NCBI GenBank assembly: GCA_002722095.1
Contig: PBKG01000002.1
Span: forward strand, 203,575-267,574
From: Rhodospirillaceae bacterium
GTDB lineage: Bacteria; Pseudomonadota; Alphaproteobacteria; UBA8366
Length of the DNA: 64,000 nucleotides
Direction of reading: 5' to 3'
The translations under genes were made by a program, and so were the position numbers. Positions 53,839 to 62,209 of this stretch are shown one piece after another. Numbering within the stretch: position 1 is the stretch's first letter; every line of letters starts with the position of its first letter. The notes beneath the pieces were generated by a model that was not told the DNA's origin, searched no databases, and worked only from the letters and a program-made list of their open reading frames with translations.

Positions 53839-55851
53839 ATGGACTGGCTCGTTGACGAGTACCTAAAAGAACTGACCGGTCCTTTACTGAATCCGCAAAA
53901 ACGTATCTTCATCGGATTTCTGCTGAGTGCGGTTGCTGTGGCGCTTGGCGTTCAGCTTTTTGTGCATCGGCTGCGCCTCAAGCAGGCACTGGCCGAGCTT
54001 TTTTCCCTTAAAATCTGGTTTTCCCGCTCAGCCCGCGCCGACTACAAGCTGATGGTCATCAATCAGGCTTTGATGATGGGTATCGCGCCGAGACTTATTT
54101 CCAAGTTGGCCTTGGCGACGTTGCTGTTTGAAGGTCTGCATGTGTGGTTCAACGGGCGGCCCGTCATTTTGCCCGAGGCGCCCGGTTGGACGATAGCCGC
54201 TCTGTTTACCGTGAGCGTGTTCCTGTTGGACGACGCGACGAAGTATTTCGTGCATCGGGCACTACACCGTTGGCCTTTCTTGTGGGCGTTTCATCAAGTT
54301 CATCATTCGGCGGAAACGCTAACCCCGTTCACCGTGTTCCGTGCCCATCCGATGGAAGCGGTCATCTTTACGCTTCGTACGGTTATCGTTCAGGCGGTGA
54401 CTATTTCTGGTTTTCTGTTTTTCTTCGGTACGCGCGCGGATTTGATGACTGTGCTCGGTGCGAATGTGTTCCTGTTCGTCTTCAACGCGGCGGGATCCAA
54501 TTTGCGCCATTCCCACATTTGGATAACTTATGGACCCTTCCTCGAACGGTTCTTGATCTCTCCCGCTCAGCATCAGATTCATCATTCGGTCGATGTGCAA
54601 CATCATGATCGTAATTTCGGTGTCGTCCTCGCGATATGGGATTGGATGTTCGGGACATTGGCGTTGGCCGGCAAGAAACAGAAACTACGCTTCGGCATAA
54701 CAGACGCTACCAAACACGATCTTGTAGCCCTCTACATTTCGCCGTTTGCGGCATCGGCTCGCTCGCTCGGGCAATCATTTCGAAAGGAATTAAAGAAAAT
54801 GGCTCAATTTTACAGCGTTCGTATGCGGCGCCTGACCATTGCTGGCGCTCTCCTTCTGGCCGCGCTTGTCGCGGGCTTGCCCTTTATGACCGGTGCGGCA
54901 TCCGGTGCCGAAGTGAATATCTATTCCCACCGCCAGCCTTTCCTGATCAATCCATTCCTGGAGGCCTATAAAAAAGAGACGGGCACCAAAATCAATGTCG
55001 TCTACGCCTCCAAAGGCCTTGCTCAGCGGCTTCAGGCAGAGGGCGCCCGTAGTCCCGCAGACGTGATCCTCACCGTGGATATCGCGCGCCTCCATGTATA
55101 TGCAGACAAGAAGCTCCTGCAAAAAGTCGACTCAGCTGTATTGAAAGCCAATATCCCGCCGCATATGCGTGATCCTGGCAATCGCTGGTTCGCTTTTTCC
55201 AAGCGCGCACGCATTATCGCGGTGTCCAAGCGGGCCAAAGATGCTCTCAAGATAAAACGCTACGAAGAGCTGGCTGACCCGAAATGGCGTGGCCGAATTT
55301 GCAGTCGCCCGGGAAGTCACGTCTATAACCGCGCGCTGATCGCCTCGATCATTCACTCGTCCGGCATGAAAGCCGCGGAAGCCTGGGCCAAGGGCGTCGT
55401 CGCCAATTTGGCACGCCGTCCGCAAGGCAATGATCGCGCGCAAGTAAAGGCGATCTATGAAGGTGTTTGCGATATTGCCATCATCAACAACTACTATTTT
55501 GGCAAGCTCAAGCATGCGGAGAATCCCGACCAACGTAAATGGGCCGCCGCTGTAAAACTCATTTTCCCGAATCAGGGCGATCGCGGATCGCATGTGAATA
55601 TTTCCGGCGGCGGTGTTGCCAAATATTCGAAGAACAAGGCCGAGGCCGTGAAGTTTCTCGAGTTCCTGACCTCCAAGAAGGCCCAGCAATTGTACGGGGC
55701 GATAAATTTCGAATACCCTGTGAACAAAGCTGTTTCACCGCCTAAGGAATTAAGGTCCTGGGGAACCTTCAGCGAACACAAAATGCCGATCGTGAAAATC
55801 GCGGAACTGGCACCGGAAGCCCAGAAAATCATCGACCGGGTGGGATGGTAG
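53839..55851 (+). CDS. Sterol desaturase-type hydroxylase fused in frame to a ferric-iron binding protein
   Basis: One uninterrupted frame of 670 codons. Residues 1-320 are a fatty acid hydroxylase/sterol desaturase-family membrane protein with the di-iron His clusters HRALHRWPFLWAFHQVHHS (about 140-158), NLRHSHIW and HQIHHSVDVQHHDRNFG (about 243-260) and four or five membrane spans. Residues 321-670 are a complete FutA/AfuA-type Fe3+ binding protein with its own signal peptide (MRRLTIAGALLLAALVAG), VNIYSHRQPFLINPFLEAY, the Tyr-rich INNYYFGKL and FEYPVNKA iron-ligand regions. No stop separates them; ATG 54799 with its own ribosome site could start the second part alone. The permease gene overlaps the end. 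Confidence 0.85.
   Translation: MDWLVDEYLKELTGPLLNPQKRIFIGFLLSAVAVALGVQLFVHRLRLKQALAELFSLKIWFSRSARADYKLMVINQALMMGIAPRLISKLALATLLFEGLHVWFNGRPVILPEAPGWTIAALFTVSVFLLDDATKYFVHRALHRWPFLWAFHQVHHSAETLTPFTVFRAHPMEAVIFTLRTVIVQAVTISGFLFFFGTRADLMTVLGANVFLFVFNAAGSNLRHSHIWITYGPFLERFLISPAQHQIHHSVDVQHHDRNFGVVLAIWDWMFGTLALAGKKQKLRFGITDATKHDLVALYISPFAASARSLGQSFRKELKKMAQFYSVRMRRLTIAGALLLAALVAGLPFMTGAASGAEVNIYSHRQPFLINPFLEAYKKETGTKINVVYASKGLAQRLQAEGARSPADVILTVDIARLHVYADKKLLQKVDSAVLKANIPPHMRDPGNRWFAFSKRARIIAVSKRAKDALKIKRYEELADPKWRGRICSRPGSHVYNRALIASIIHSSGMKAAEAWAKGVVANLARRPQGNDRAQVKAIYEGVCDIAIINNYYFGKLKHAENPDQRKWAAAVKLIFPNQGDRGSHVNISGGGVAKYSKNKAEAVKFLEFLTSKKAQQLYGAINFEYPVNKAVSPPKELRSWGTFSEHKMPIVKIAELAPEAQKIIDRVGW
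54783..54801 (+). promoter_or_regulatory. Internal ribosome site and start codon for the iron binding protein
   Basis: AAAGGA (54783-54788) lies ten bases before ATG 54799, which is codon 321 of the fused frame and begins MAQFYSVRMRRLTIAGALLL, a normal signal-peptide start. A TAA in the +2 frame (54791-54793) just upstream shows how a one-base indel would restore two separate genes. Confidence 0.6.
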
Positions 55852-57506
55852 CACGACGTGCCGCGTTGGTCGGCGGGTTCAAATTTTCTTGGCCGAGCCC
55901 GTGGACCATCGCGACACTGATCATCGCAGGTATCTTTTGCGGCCCTATCGTGGCCGTGTTGGCTACCGCGACCGGCGATAGCGAGGGGCTTTGGCAGCAC
56001 CTGTTCAGCACGGTGCTGCCCCGATATGTCGCGAACACAATCGTTCTTATGTTGGGGGTGGGGGCGTTCAGCCTGCTTTTCGGCGTGACCAGCGCCTGGG
56101 TCGTCGTCCGGTATGCATTTTTCGGCAGGCGGATCTATCAGTGGATATTGCTGTTGCCGGCGGCAATACCCGGCTATCTGATTGCCTACACCTATACCGA
56201 CTTTCTCGAATATGCCGGGCCCGTGCAGGGGGTGTTACGCGACTTTTTCGGTTGGCAATCCGCGCGTGACTATTGGTTCCCCGAAATACGGTCGATGGGG
56301 GGCGCAATGCTCGTCATGGGAGCGGTCCTGTACCCTTATGTTTATGTGATGGCCCGAACGGCGTTTTTATTGACGCCAGCGTCATATTTCGAGGTAGGGC
56401 GCGTTTCCGCCCGGAGCCTTTTTTGGTCGATTGCTCTGCCTTTGGCGCGACCTGCAATCGTCGCAGGATTGGCGCTGGTATTGATGGAGACTATCTCGGA
56501 CTTCGGCACGGTCGAATACTTCGCAATCGAGACGCTCACGCTCGGCATTTTCAATGTATGGCTGGGGATGAACAATTTGACCGCCGCGGCGCAAATCGCG
56601 ACCTGTGCATTTCTGTTTATTATCGTCTTACTCGCGGTCGAGATTCTCGCCCGCGCGCGTCGACGTTTTGTGGATACGACGCGCAGGTCCGTCTCACTGA
56701 GTCCAGAGCCCGTTTCCGGCTGGCGGGCAATAATTTGTTCGGTCGTGTGTTTAGTGCCGGTGGTAGTCGGATTTGTTGTGCCGGTCGGAGTTCTGCTCTC
56801 GTTTGTTTTGCAAGGATACTCCGTCAGCCTCACCGATGCGGTTTTGCGGGCCGCGGGAAATTCGATTTTTATCGGTAGCGCGGCGGCGGTCCTCGTGGTG
56901 ACAACAGCGTTATTCATGGGGTTGGTCGTGGCTTTCAATAACAACAAGTTTGTTCAGCGCATAACAGCGGTTGCATCGTTCGGTTACGCGTTTCCAGGAA
57001 CCGTCCTTGCGGTTGGTGTGGTCACTGCGGGAGGCGCGCTCGATGCTCAAATCGCGAGTGTCCTCAAGGAATATTTTGGGTTGGATTATTCTGGCTGGTT
57101 TACGAGTGGCGTTGCCTTAATTGTCTTCGCCTGCGTTGTCCGCTTCCAGGCAGTGGGCTATGGGGCGGTGAAGTCCGGTCTCGGCCGGATTTCGACGAGC
57201 ATGATCGAAGCCAGTCGCGTTCTCGGGCAGGGTTTTGGACAAACTATGGGGCGGGTCGTGCTGCCGCTTATTCGTTTGTCGTGCATCGCGGGGGCGTTGC
57301 TGGTGTTCGTCGATGTGATGAAAGAGTTGCCGATGTCCCTTTTGTTAAGGCCGTTCAATTTTGAAACGCTCGCAACCTATGTCTATCAATTTGCCAAGGA
57401 CGAACTGCTCGAAGAGGCCGCACTTCCTGCGTTGGTGATTGTCATCACCGGCATCATCCCTGTGATCCTCATGAACGCCGCCCTCAACCGCGTCCGGAAA
57501 GCCTAG
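55845..57506 (+). CDS. FbpB/AfuB-type ferric-iron ABC transporter permease
   Basis: 553 residues holding two fused permease domains of about six membrane spans each, as in FbpB. Both carry the EAA-type loop that meets the ATPase: EVGRVSARSLFWSIALPLAR (about 180-200) and EASRVLGQGFGQTMGRVVLP (about 445-465). The ATG at 55845 overlaps the binding-protein stop (ATGGTAG), so the two are coupled. No ATP-binding subunit follows: the next gene is convergent fpr. The ATPase must be elsewhere or shared with another transporter. Confidence 0.92.
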   Translation: MVARRAALVGGFKFSWPSPWTIATLIIAGIFCGPIVAVLATATGDSEGLWQHLFSTVLPRYVANTIVLMLGVGAFSLLFGVTSAWVVVRYAFFGRRIYQWILLLPAAIPGYLIAYTYTDFLEYAGPVQGVLRDFFGWQSARDYWFPEIRSMGGAMLVMGAVLYPYVYVMARTAFLLTPASYFEVGRVSARSLFWSIALPLARPAIVAGLALVLMETISDFGTVEYFAIETLTLGIFNVWLGMNNLTAAAQIATCAFLFIIVLLAVEILARARRRFVDTTRRSVSLSPEPVSGWRAIICSVVCLVPVVVGFVVPVGVLLSFVLQGYSVSLTDAVLRAAGNSIFIGSAAAVLVVTTALFMGLVVAFNNNKFVQRITAVASFGYAFPGTVLAVGVVTAGGALDAQIASVLKEYFGLDYSGWFTSGVALIVFACVVRFQAVGYGAVKSGLGRISTSMIEASRVLGQGFGQTMGRVVLPLIRLSCIAGALLVFVDVMKELPMSLLLRPFNFETLATYVYQFAKDELLEEAALPALVIVITGIIPVILMNAALNRVRKA

Positions 57507-57595
57507 CGCAACCGTTTCGGCTTAAGGATTGGGGATCGTTCATCCCCGCTGTGTGTAGGGCGATTGGGGGGATACGACTCAACCGCTGGTGCAAA

Positions 57596-58447
57596 TCAAT
57601 CCGCAAAAGCTTTTTCGATAACATACTCGGCCGGGGCGGCATTGGAGCCCTCTACAAAGCCCAGGGCTTCGACAATGGCTGACGTGTCCTTGAGCATGTC
57701 CATCGATCCGCAAATCATCACACGGTCATTTTTCGGCTCTAGCGGCGCCTTGTCGATGGCTCGGAACAGTTCACCATTTTCGATGCGCGTCGTGATGCGT
57801 CCAATGCGATGGTATTTCTCTTGGGTTACACTGGTATCGTGAATCAATCGACCGTTTACGAATTCACCGATCAATGGATCATCTTCGAGTGACGACACGG
57901 TGTGATAACCGTATTGCAGTTCCGCGACGGTACGACAGGTGTGGGTGAGCACCACATTCTCGAACTTCTCATAGGTTTCCGGATCACGGATCAAACTCAC
58001 AAATGGTGCGATCCCGGTTCCCGTCGAGAACATGTAAAGATTCTTGGCTGGCGTGAGCGTATCGAGAATGAGCGTCCCAGTCGGTTTTTTACCAAGCAGG
58101 ATCTTGTCGCCGGGTTTGAGATGCTGAAGACGGGAGGTCAACGGACCATCTTGTACCTTAATTGAAAAGAACTCCAATTCGTCGTCCCACGCCGGGCTTG
58201 CGACGGAATACGCCCGAAGCAGCGGCTTATCGTCCTTGAAAATTCCTAGCATAATGAATTCGCCGGACCGGAACCGGAAAGAAGCCGGCCGCGAAACGCG
58301 GAATGAGAACATGCGGTCGGTCCAGTGCTTGACGGATAGGACGGTCTCTTGCGTCAGCGCGTTAGGAACCGGGTGATCCTGAGACTCGAGGGCCATCCCT
58401 TCCTGTGAAGTGGCGTCCTCAAGCGGTTCTGTGATTTCGAGAGACAT
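57596..58447 (-). CDS. fpr: Ferredoxin-NADP reductase
   Basis: FAD flavoenzyme moving electrons between NADPH and ferredoxin or flavodoxin. The 283 residues show an FAD domain with RFRSGEFIMLGI and RAYSVASPAW, LKPGDKILLGKKPTGTL, an NADP domain with FSTGTGIAPFVSLIRDP and VMICGSMDML, and the subclass I bacterial ending APAEYVIEKAFAD. A 25-30-residue N-terminal extension precedes the family start. In Pseudomonas, Fpr reduces Bfd to drive iron release from bacterioferritin; its place here fits that role. A Fur-type box lies upstream, about 225 bases away. Confidence 0.92.
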   Translation of the reverse strand: MSLEITEPLEDATSQEGMALESQDHPVPNALTQETVLSVKHWTDRMFSFRVSRPASFRFRSGEFIMLGIFKDDKPLLRAYSVASPAWDDELEFFSIKVQDGPLTSRLQHLKPGDKILLGKKPTGTLILDTLTPAKNLYMFSTGTGIAPFVSLIRDPETYEKFENVVLTHTCRTVAELQYGYHTVSSLEDDPLIGEFVNGRLIHDTSVTQEKYHRIGRITTRIENGELFRAIDKAPLEPKNDRVMICGSMDMLKDTSAIVEALGFVEGSNAAPAEYVIEKAFAD

Positions 58448-58671
58448 TGGATCGGACCTTCATTCTTTGTCGCCAAAGAACCCTACGGTTTCGGTCACCA
58501 ACGCGGTATAGCAATTATCACATATATCCTGGGGTTTAAAAATGTAACCACATGAAAAAAATGTAATTAGTGCTTGTCGCATAAATTGGCGCCCGGTTTT
58601 GCAACTAGGGCAGCACAAAGCTGCCGGCTAAACCTTTTGCTGGCGCCTCAACCAACGAAAGATTGTAATGA

Positions 58672-58694
58672 TTGCAAATGAGAATCATTCGCAG
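58672..58694. promoter_or_regulatory. Fur box between fpr and the 58750 gene
   Basis: TTGCA, AATGAGAATCATT, CGCAG: nearly perfect 23-bp palindrome and the best copy of the regional motif. It is 56 bases before the GTG at 58750 and 225 before fpr; it could serve either. The rest of 58448-58749 is AT-rich near fpr and shows no certain gene. Confidence 0.75.
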
Positions 58695-58749
58695 ACCTTT
58701 TTATGGCTTTGAAATGCTTATTTGACAAGCGAAAAATGGGTCGCCGGAA

Positions 58750-59391
58750 GTGTTGGAAATCTCTGGCCGACAGTCAGTGCTGGGCCTGCGCGCGACGGTG
58801 AAGCCGCGCAAGGCTGCGTCGACCAATACGCGGTCGCGGTCAACTGGCGACGTGACAAAGGATTTCCTGGGAATTTTGCTGGATGAGGCCATGCGTGGCC
58901 AGCGGCAGCGCACGCAACAAAAGGCCCCGAAAACCCGCGAACCGGACGCCTATTCCGAAGCATTGGCTCCCATGCGGATTTCCAATTCCTTTTTGATCGC
59001 CATGGCATTCTCATCGCGTGAGGTGCCGGTGGACGGATTTCTGGGCGTCGGCCCTTATCAGGGCCAAAATGCCGGAGCAGGCTATCGTCTGCTTTACACC
59101 CCAAAGCCCCGGCGCGGTGAATATCGCTTCGAACTGATAAAGCGTTCGGCTCGCGGCGCGATTACCACCATTGCCTTTGCAAGCGTTAACAAGTTGGCCG
59201 CGCTCGAAGACGGAAAGACCCACGCTTTACGCTGGCAGCGCGACAAGAAGGGGCGCATGCGTATCTCGGTAGACGACCATACGCTTTTCGACGTGGTCGA
59301 CCGAAGCTTCGGCGACCCGTTTGACGGCTTTGCCTTCGTCAATACAGGCGGCGATTACGCGATCCGAGATCTGGTGATCAAGGTGCCGTAA
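58750..59391 (+). CDS. Hypothetical protein with concanavalin-like C-terminal domain
   Basis: Up to 213 residues; the family is not firmly recognised. The C-terminal 120 residues look like a LamG/DUF1080-type beta-sandwich: GAGYRLLYTPKPRRGEYRFE, KTHALRWQRDKKGRMRISVD, DPFDGFAFVNTGGDYAIRDL. The first 60 residues are Arg/Lys/Thr-rich with no signal peptide. GTG 58750 is the first possible start after an in-frame stop at 58723 but has no good ribosome site; Met47 or Met76 may be the real start, or the gene may be truncated at its 5' end. Proximity to the Fur box suggests iron control. Confidence 0.5.
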   Translation: MLEISGRQSVLGLRATVKPRKAASTNTRSRSTGDVTKDFLGILLDEAMRGQRQRTQQKAPKTREPDAYSEALAPMRISNSFLIAMAFSSREVPVDGFLGVGPYQGQNAGAGYRLLYTPKPRRGEYRFELIKRSARGAITTIAFASVNKLAALEDGKTHALRWQRDKKGRMRISVDDHTLFDVVDRSFGDPFDGFAFVNTGGDYAIRDLVIKVP

Positions 59392-59464
59392 AGTGGCGTT
59401 GGTTTAAAACCCAATAACCTTTTCCTCATTTGCGATCGGTTGAATCCGCTGGATTATTGGGAAC

Positions 59465-60820
59465 TTATCGCGACTCTCGTACCAGCTTGATTGTCCGGTC
59501 CACCATCTCCGGTGCGGTGCCGAGGTAGTTCGCCGGGTCGAGCAGGACGGCGATATCGTCTTTGCCGAGTTTTTCCGATATGAGCGGATGCTCGGCCAGC
59601 ACGTCGGCAAGTTGCCTGTCATTGTCTATGCATTCGCCGCAGGCTTCCTGCAGCAGGTGGTGTGCCTCGTCCCGTCCGATTACCGGGGCGATGCCCATCA
59701 TCACCGCTTCCGACATAACGAGCCCGTTGGTGAGGTCTAGGTTCTGGCGCATGCGCTCGGCATCGACGACGAGCCCGTTAAGCATTTCGATTGTTTTTTC
59801 CAGTGCGCCGCCTGTGAGCACGAAGGCCTCGGGCAGCAGGGTCCATTCAAGATGACCGCCGCCGATATCGCGTTCGTGTTGGGCGACCATGCAATCGAGT
59901 GCGAGGCCCACTTTTTCGCGCACCAGCCGCCCGGTAGCGACGACGGTAGGGCAAGTCACCGGATTGCGTTTTTGCGGCAACGTGGAGCTACCGCCGCGTC
60001 CAGGCTCGTAGGCCTCGCTGACTTCCGCAATTTCGGTTCGCATCAATAGTCCGATTTCCGCACCAATTTTGGCACAGGTACCGGCGACAAGGCCCAACAG
60101 AAAAGCCGCTTCCGCCCAGCGATCCCGCGAAACGTGCCAGCTGATCGATGCTTCACCGAGGCCAAGCTCGGTCATTGTTTCGCTGAGGACTTCGAGGCCT
60201 TGGTCGCCGAGCGTTGCATTGGTGCCGACAGCTCCGGCGATCTGGCCAACCTCTATCCGGGGTCGGGCCTCCGCAAGGCGCTGGCGATGGCGGTGAAACT
60301 CCCCGAGCCAGATCGCCGTCTTATGACCGAAGGTTATAGGGATCGCCTGGTTGCCCATGGTTCGCGCCACCATCACCGTGTCGCGGTGTTTCTCCGACAG
60401 TGCGATCAGGGTGTCTTCGATCGTCTCCAGCATCTGGTCCAGATGCGCAAGGCCATTCTTGATCATCAATGCCTGGCCAGTGTCGGTGATGTCTTGGGTT
60501 GTGCTACCCCAGTGAGCATAGCGCCGGGTGTCCTCATCGAGCGCGTTGTTTAGCTGTTTTACGATGGGAAGAATCGGAAATCCGTTGGCCTTGAAATGTT
60601 CGGTCATCGCGGCGACGTCGATATTCTCGACTTTGGCCGCAGCGGTGATTTTTTGCGCGGCCTCCTCGGGTATAAGACCGAGTCTCGCTTGGGCCCGCGC
60701 TAGCGCCGCCTCAACGTCGAGCCACGCCTGAAACCGCGCTTCGTCGGAGAAAATTTCCCGCATTCGCGGGCTCGTAAACATGCCGGTGAAGTATTCGGAA
60801 TCGATTTGACTGGTGGCCAT
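59465..60820 (-). CDS. Aspartase/fumarase superfamily lyase (adenylosuccinate lyase / carboxymuconate cycloisomerase type), copy 1
   Basis: 451 residues, an all-helical tetramer-forming lyase. Superfamily marks: HWGSTTQDITDTG (substrate-binding, about 100), GNQAIPITFGHKTAIWL, and the mobile catalytic-Ser loop GRGGSSTLPQKRNPVTCP (about 275-292). The layout is closest to the PurB/CMLE subfamily. Genomic context (tandem paralogue and two Ldh_2 dehydrogenases, no purine or protocatechuate genes) argues against purB or pcaB proper and for a lyase of a succinyl- or carboxy-substituted substrate, as in EDDS lyase-like enzymes. Four bases downstream of copy 2. Confidence 0.85.
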   Translation of the reverse strand: MATSQIDSEYFTGMFTSPRMREIFSDEARFQAWLDVEAALARAQARLGLIPEEAAQKITAAAKVENIDVAAMTEHFKANGFPILPIVKQLNNALDEDTRRYAHWGSTTQDITDTGQALMIKNGLAHLDQMLETIEDTLIALSEKHRDTVMVARTMGNQAIPITFGHKTAIWLGEFHRHRQRLAEARPRIEVGQIAGAVGTNATLGDQGLEVLSETMTELGLGEASISWHVSRDRWAEAAFLLGLVAGTCAKIGAEIGLLMRTEIAEVSEAYEPGRGGSSTLPQKRNPVTCPTVVATGRLVREKVGLALDCMVAQHERDIGGGHLEWTLLPEAFVLTGGALEKTIEMLNGLVVDAERMRQNLDLTNGLVMSEAVMMGIAPVIGRDEAHHLLQEACGECIDNDRQLADVLAEHPLISEKLGKDDIAVLLDPANYLGTAPEMVDRTIKLVRESR

Positions 60821-60823
60821 GGA

Positions 60824-62194
60824 TCAGCTTCCCCGGCGTTTGCGCGATTGGGCGAGTTCGTCCAGCACTGCGTCGATCATCTCCGACGTGCTACCGAGGT
60901 AATTAGCGGGGTCGATCAGCGTATCGATTGCCGCTTCGTTGAGTTTGCGGGCAATTTTCGGATCTTCCATCACCGCCTGTTTCAGGGTTAGACCCTCTTC
61001 GTTGGCTCGGGCACAGGCGTCGAAGACGACGTGGTGCGCTTCGTTCCGCCCGATATGAGGAGCAAGCCCCATCATCACCGCTTCCGACATGATCATGCCG
61101 CCGGCCATGTCGAGATTTTCCCGCATTTTCCGTTCGTCGACCTGCAATCCGCCGAGGAGTTCGAGCGCGTTTTCGAGCGCGCCACCGCAAATCACGAAGG
61201 CTTCCGGGAGCAAGGTATACTCGATCTGTGCGGCGCCCACGGGGCGTTCGTGCTCGGCCACCATGGCATCGAGATTGAGCGCTGCCTTTTCGCGGAGCAT
61301 GCGCCCGGCCGCAACCAATGGCTGGCAAAGAATGGGGTTGCGTTTTTGGGGCAGGGTCGAGCTGCCGCCGCGCCCGGTTTCATAGGATTCCGCAAGCTCC
61401 ATGATTTCCGTATGGGCGAGGTAGGCGACCTCTTGGCCGATCTTGGCCAGGGTCGCTCCGATCATTGCCAACAGGCTGGTCATCTCGGCCCAGCGATCAC
61501 GTGAACAGTGCCAACCTATAGCGGGCGCTTTGAGCCCGAGTTCGTCAGCAACCGCCTCGCGCATGGCAATTCCCTGATCTCCGACGGTGGCGAGATTCCC
61601 GACCGCACCAGTTATCTGGCAGGTGAGAAAGCGCGGCCGAATTTCGTCGAGCCGGTCATGGTGACGGTTGATCTCCGACAGCCAGACCGCGACCTTCGCG
61701 CCGAAGCTTATCGGCGAAGCCTGCTGCATTGCCGTCCGCCCCGCCATCAATGTCGTGCGATGGGTTTTACTGAGTTCCGCAAGCACGTCTTCGGTCCCGG
61801 TTAAGAGCTCTTCGAGGACGTCGAGTGCTTTTCGATATTGCAGCACGAGACCGGTATCGATCACGTCTTGGGTCGTACTCGACCAATGCACATAGCGCCC
61901 GGTTTCGGTGCCGACGGCGCCGACCAGCGCATGCACCATTGGGATAATGCGTGCGCCCTTTTTCTTGTAGGCGGCAATGATCGCATCGCCATCGATCGTA
62001 TCCAGATTTGCCGCCTCGGATATTTCATCGGCGGCTTCTTGCGGGATCATGCCAATCCGAGCTTGTCCCCGGGCAAGGCCCGCTTCCATCTCGAGCCAAC
62101 CCGCAAAGCGCCCTTCGTCGGAAAATATCTCCGACATACGCGCGCACGCGAACATATGTCCGAAATAGACGCTGTCGATGGAGGTGACGGGCAT
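60824..62194 (-). CDS. Aspartase/fumarase superfamily lyase, copy 2
   Basis: 456-residue paralogue of the next gene, aligned throughout: IDSVYFGHMFACARMSEIFS against IDSEYFTGMFTSPRMREIFS, HWSSTTQDVIDTG against HWGSTTQDITDTG, GRGGSSTLPQKRNPILCQ against the copy 1 loop. By eye somewhat under half the residues agree, so the duplication is old and the two probably differ in substrate or form a hetero-oligomer. All superfamily active-site motifs are intact. Confidence 0.85.
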   Translation of the reverse strand: MPVTSIDSVYFGHMFACARMSEIFSDEGRFAGWLEMEAGLARGQARIGMIPQEAADEISEAANLDTIDGDAIIAAYKKKGARIIPMVHALVGAVGTETGRYVHWSSTTQDVIDTGLVLQYRKALDVLEELLTGTEDVLAELSKTHRTTLMAGRTAMQQASPISFGAKVAVWLSEINRHHDRLDEIRPRFLTCQITGAVGNLATVGDQGIAMREAVADELGLKAPAIGWHCSRDRWAEMTSLLAMIGATLAKIGQEVAYLAHTEIMELAESYETGRGGSSTLPQKRNPILCQPLVAAGRMLREKAALNLDAMVAEHERPVGAAQIEYTLLPEAFVICGGALENALELLGGLQVDERKMRENLDMAGGMIMSEAVMMGLAPHIGRNEAHHVVFDACARANEEGLTLKQAVMEDPKIARKLNEAAIDTLIDPANYLGSTSEMIDAVLDELAQSRKRRGS

Positions 62195-62209
62195 GGCGCG
62201 CGACCTGCT

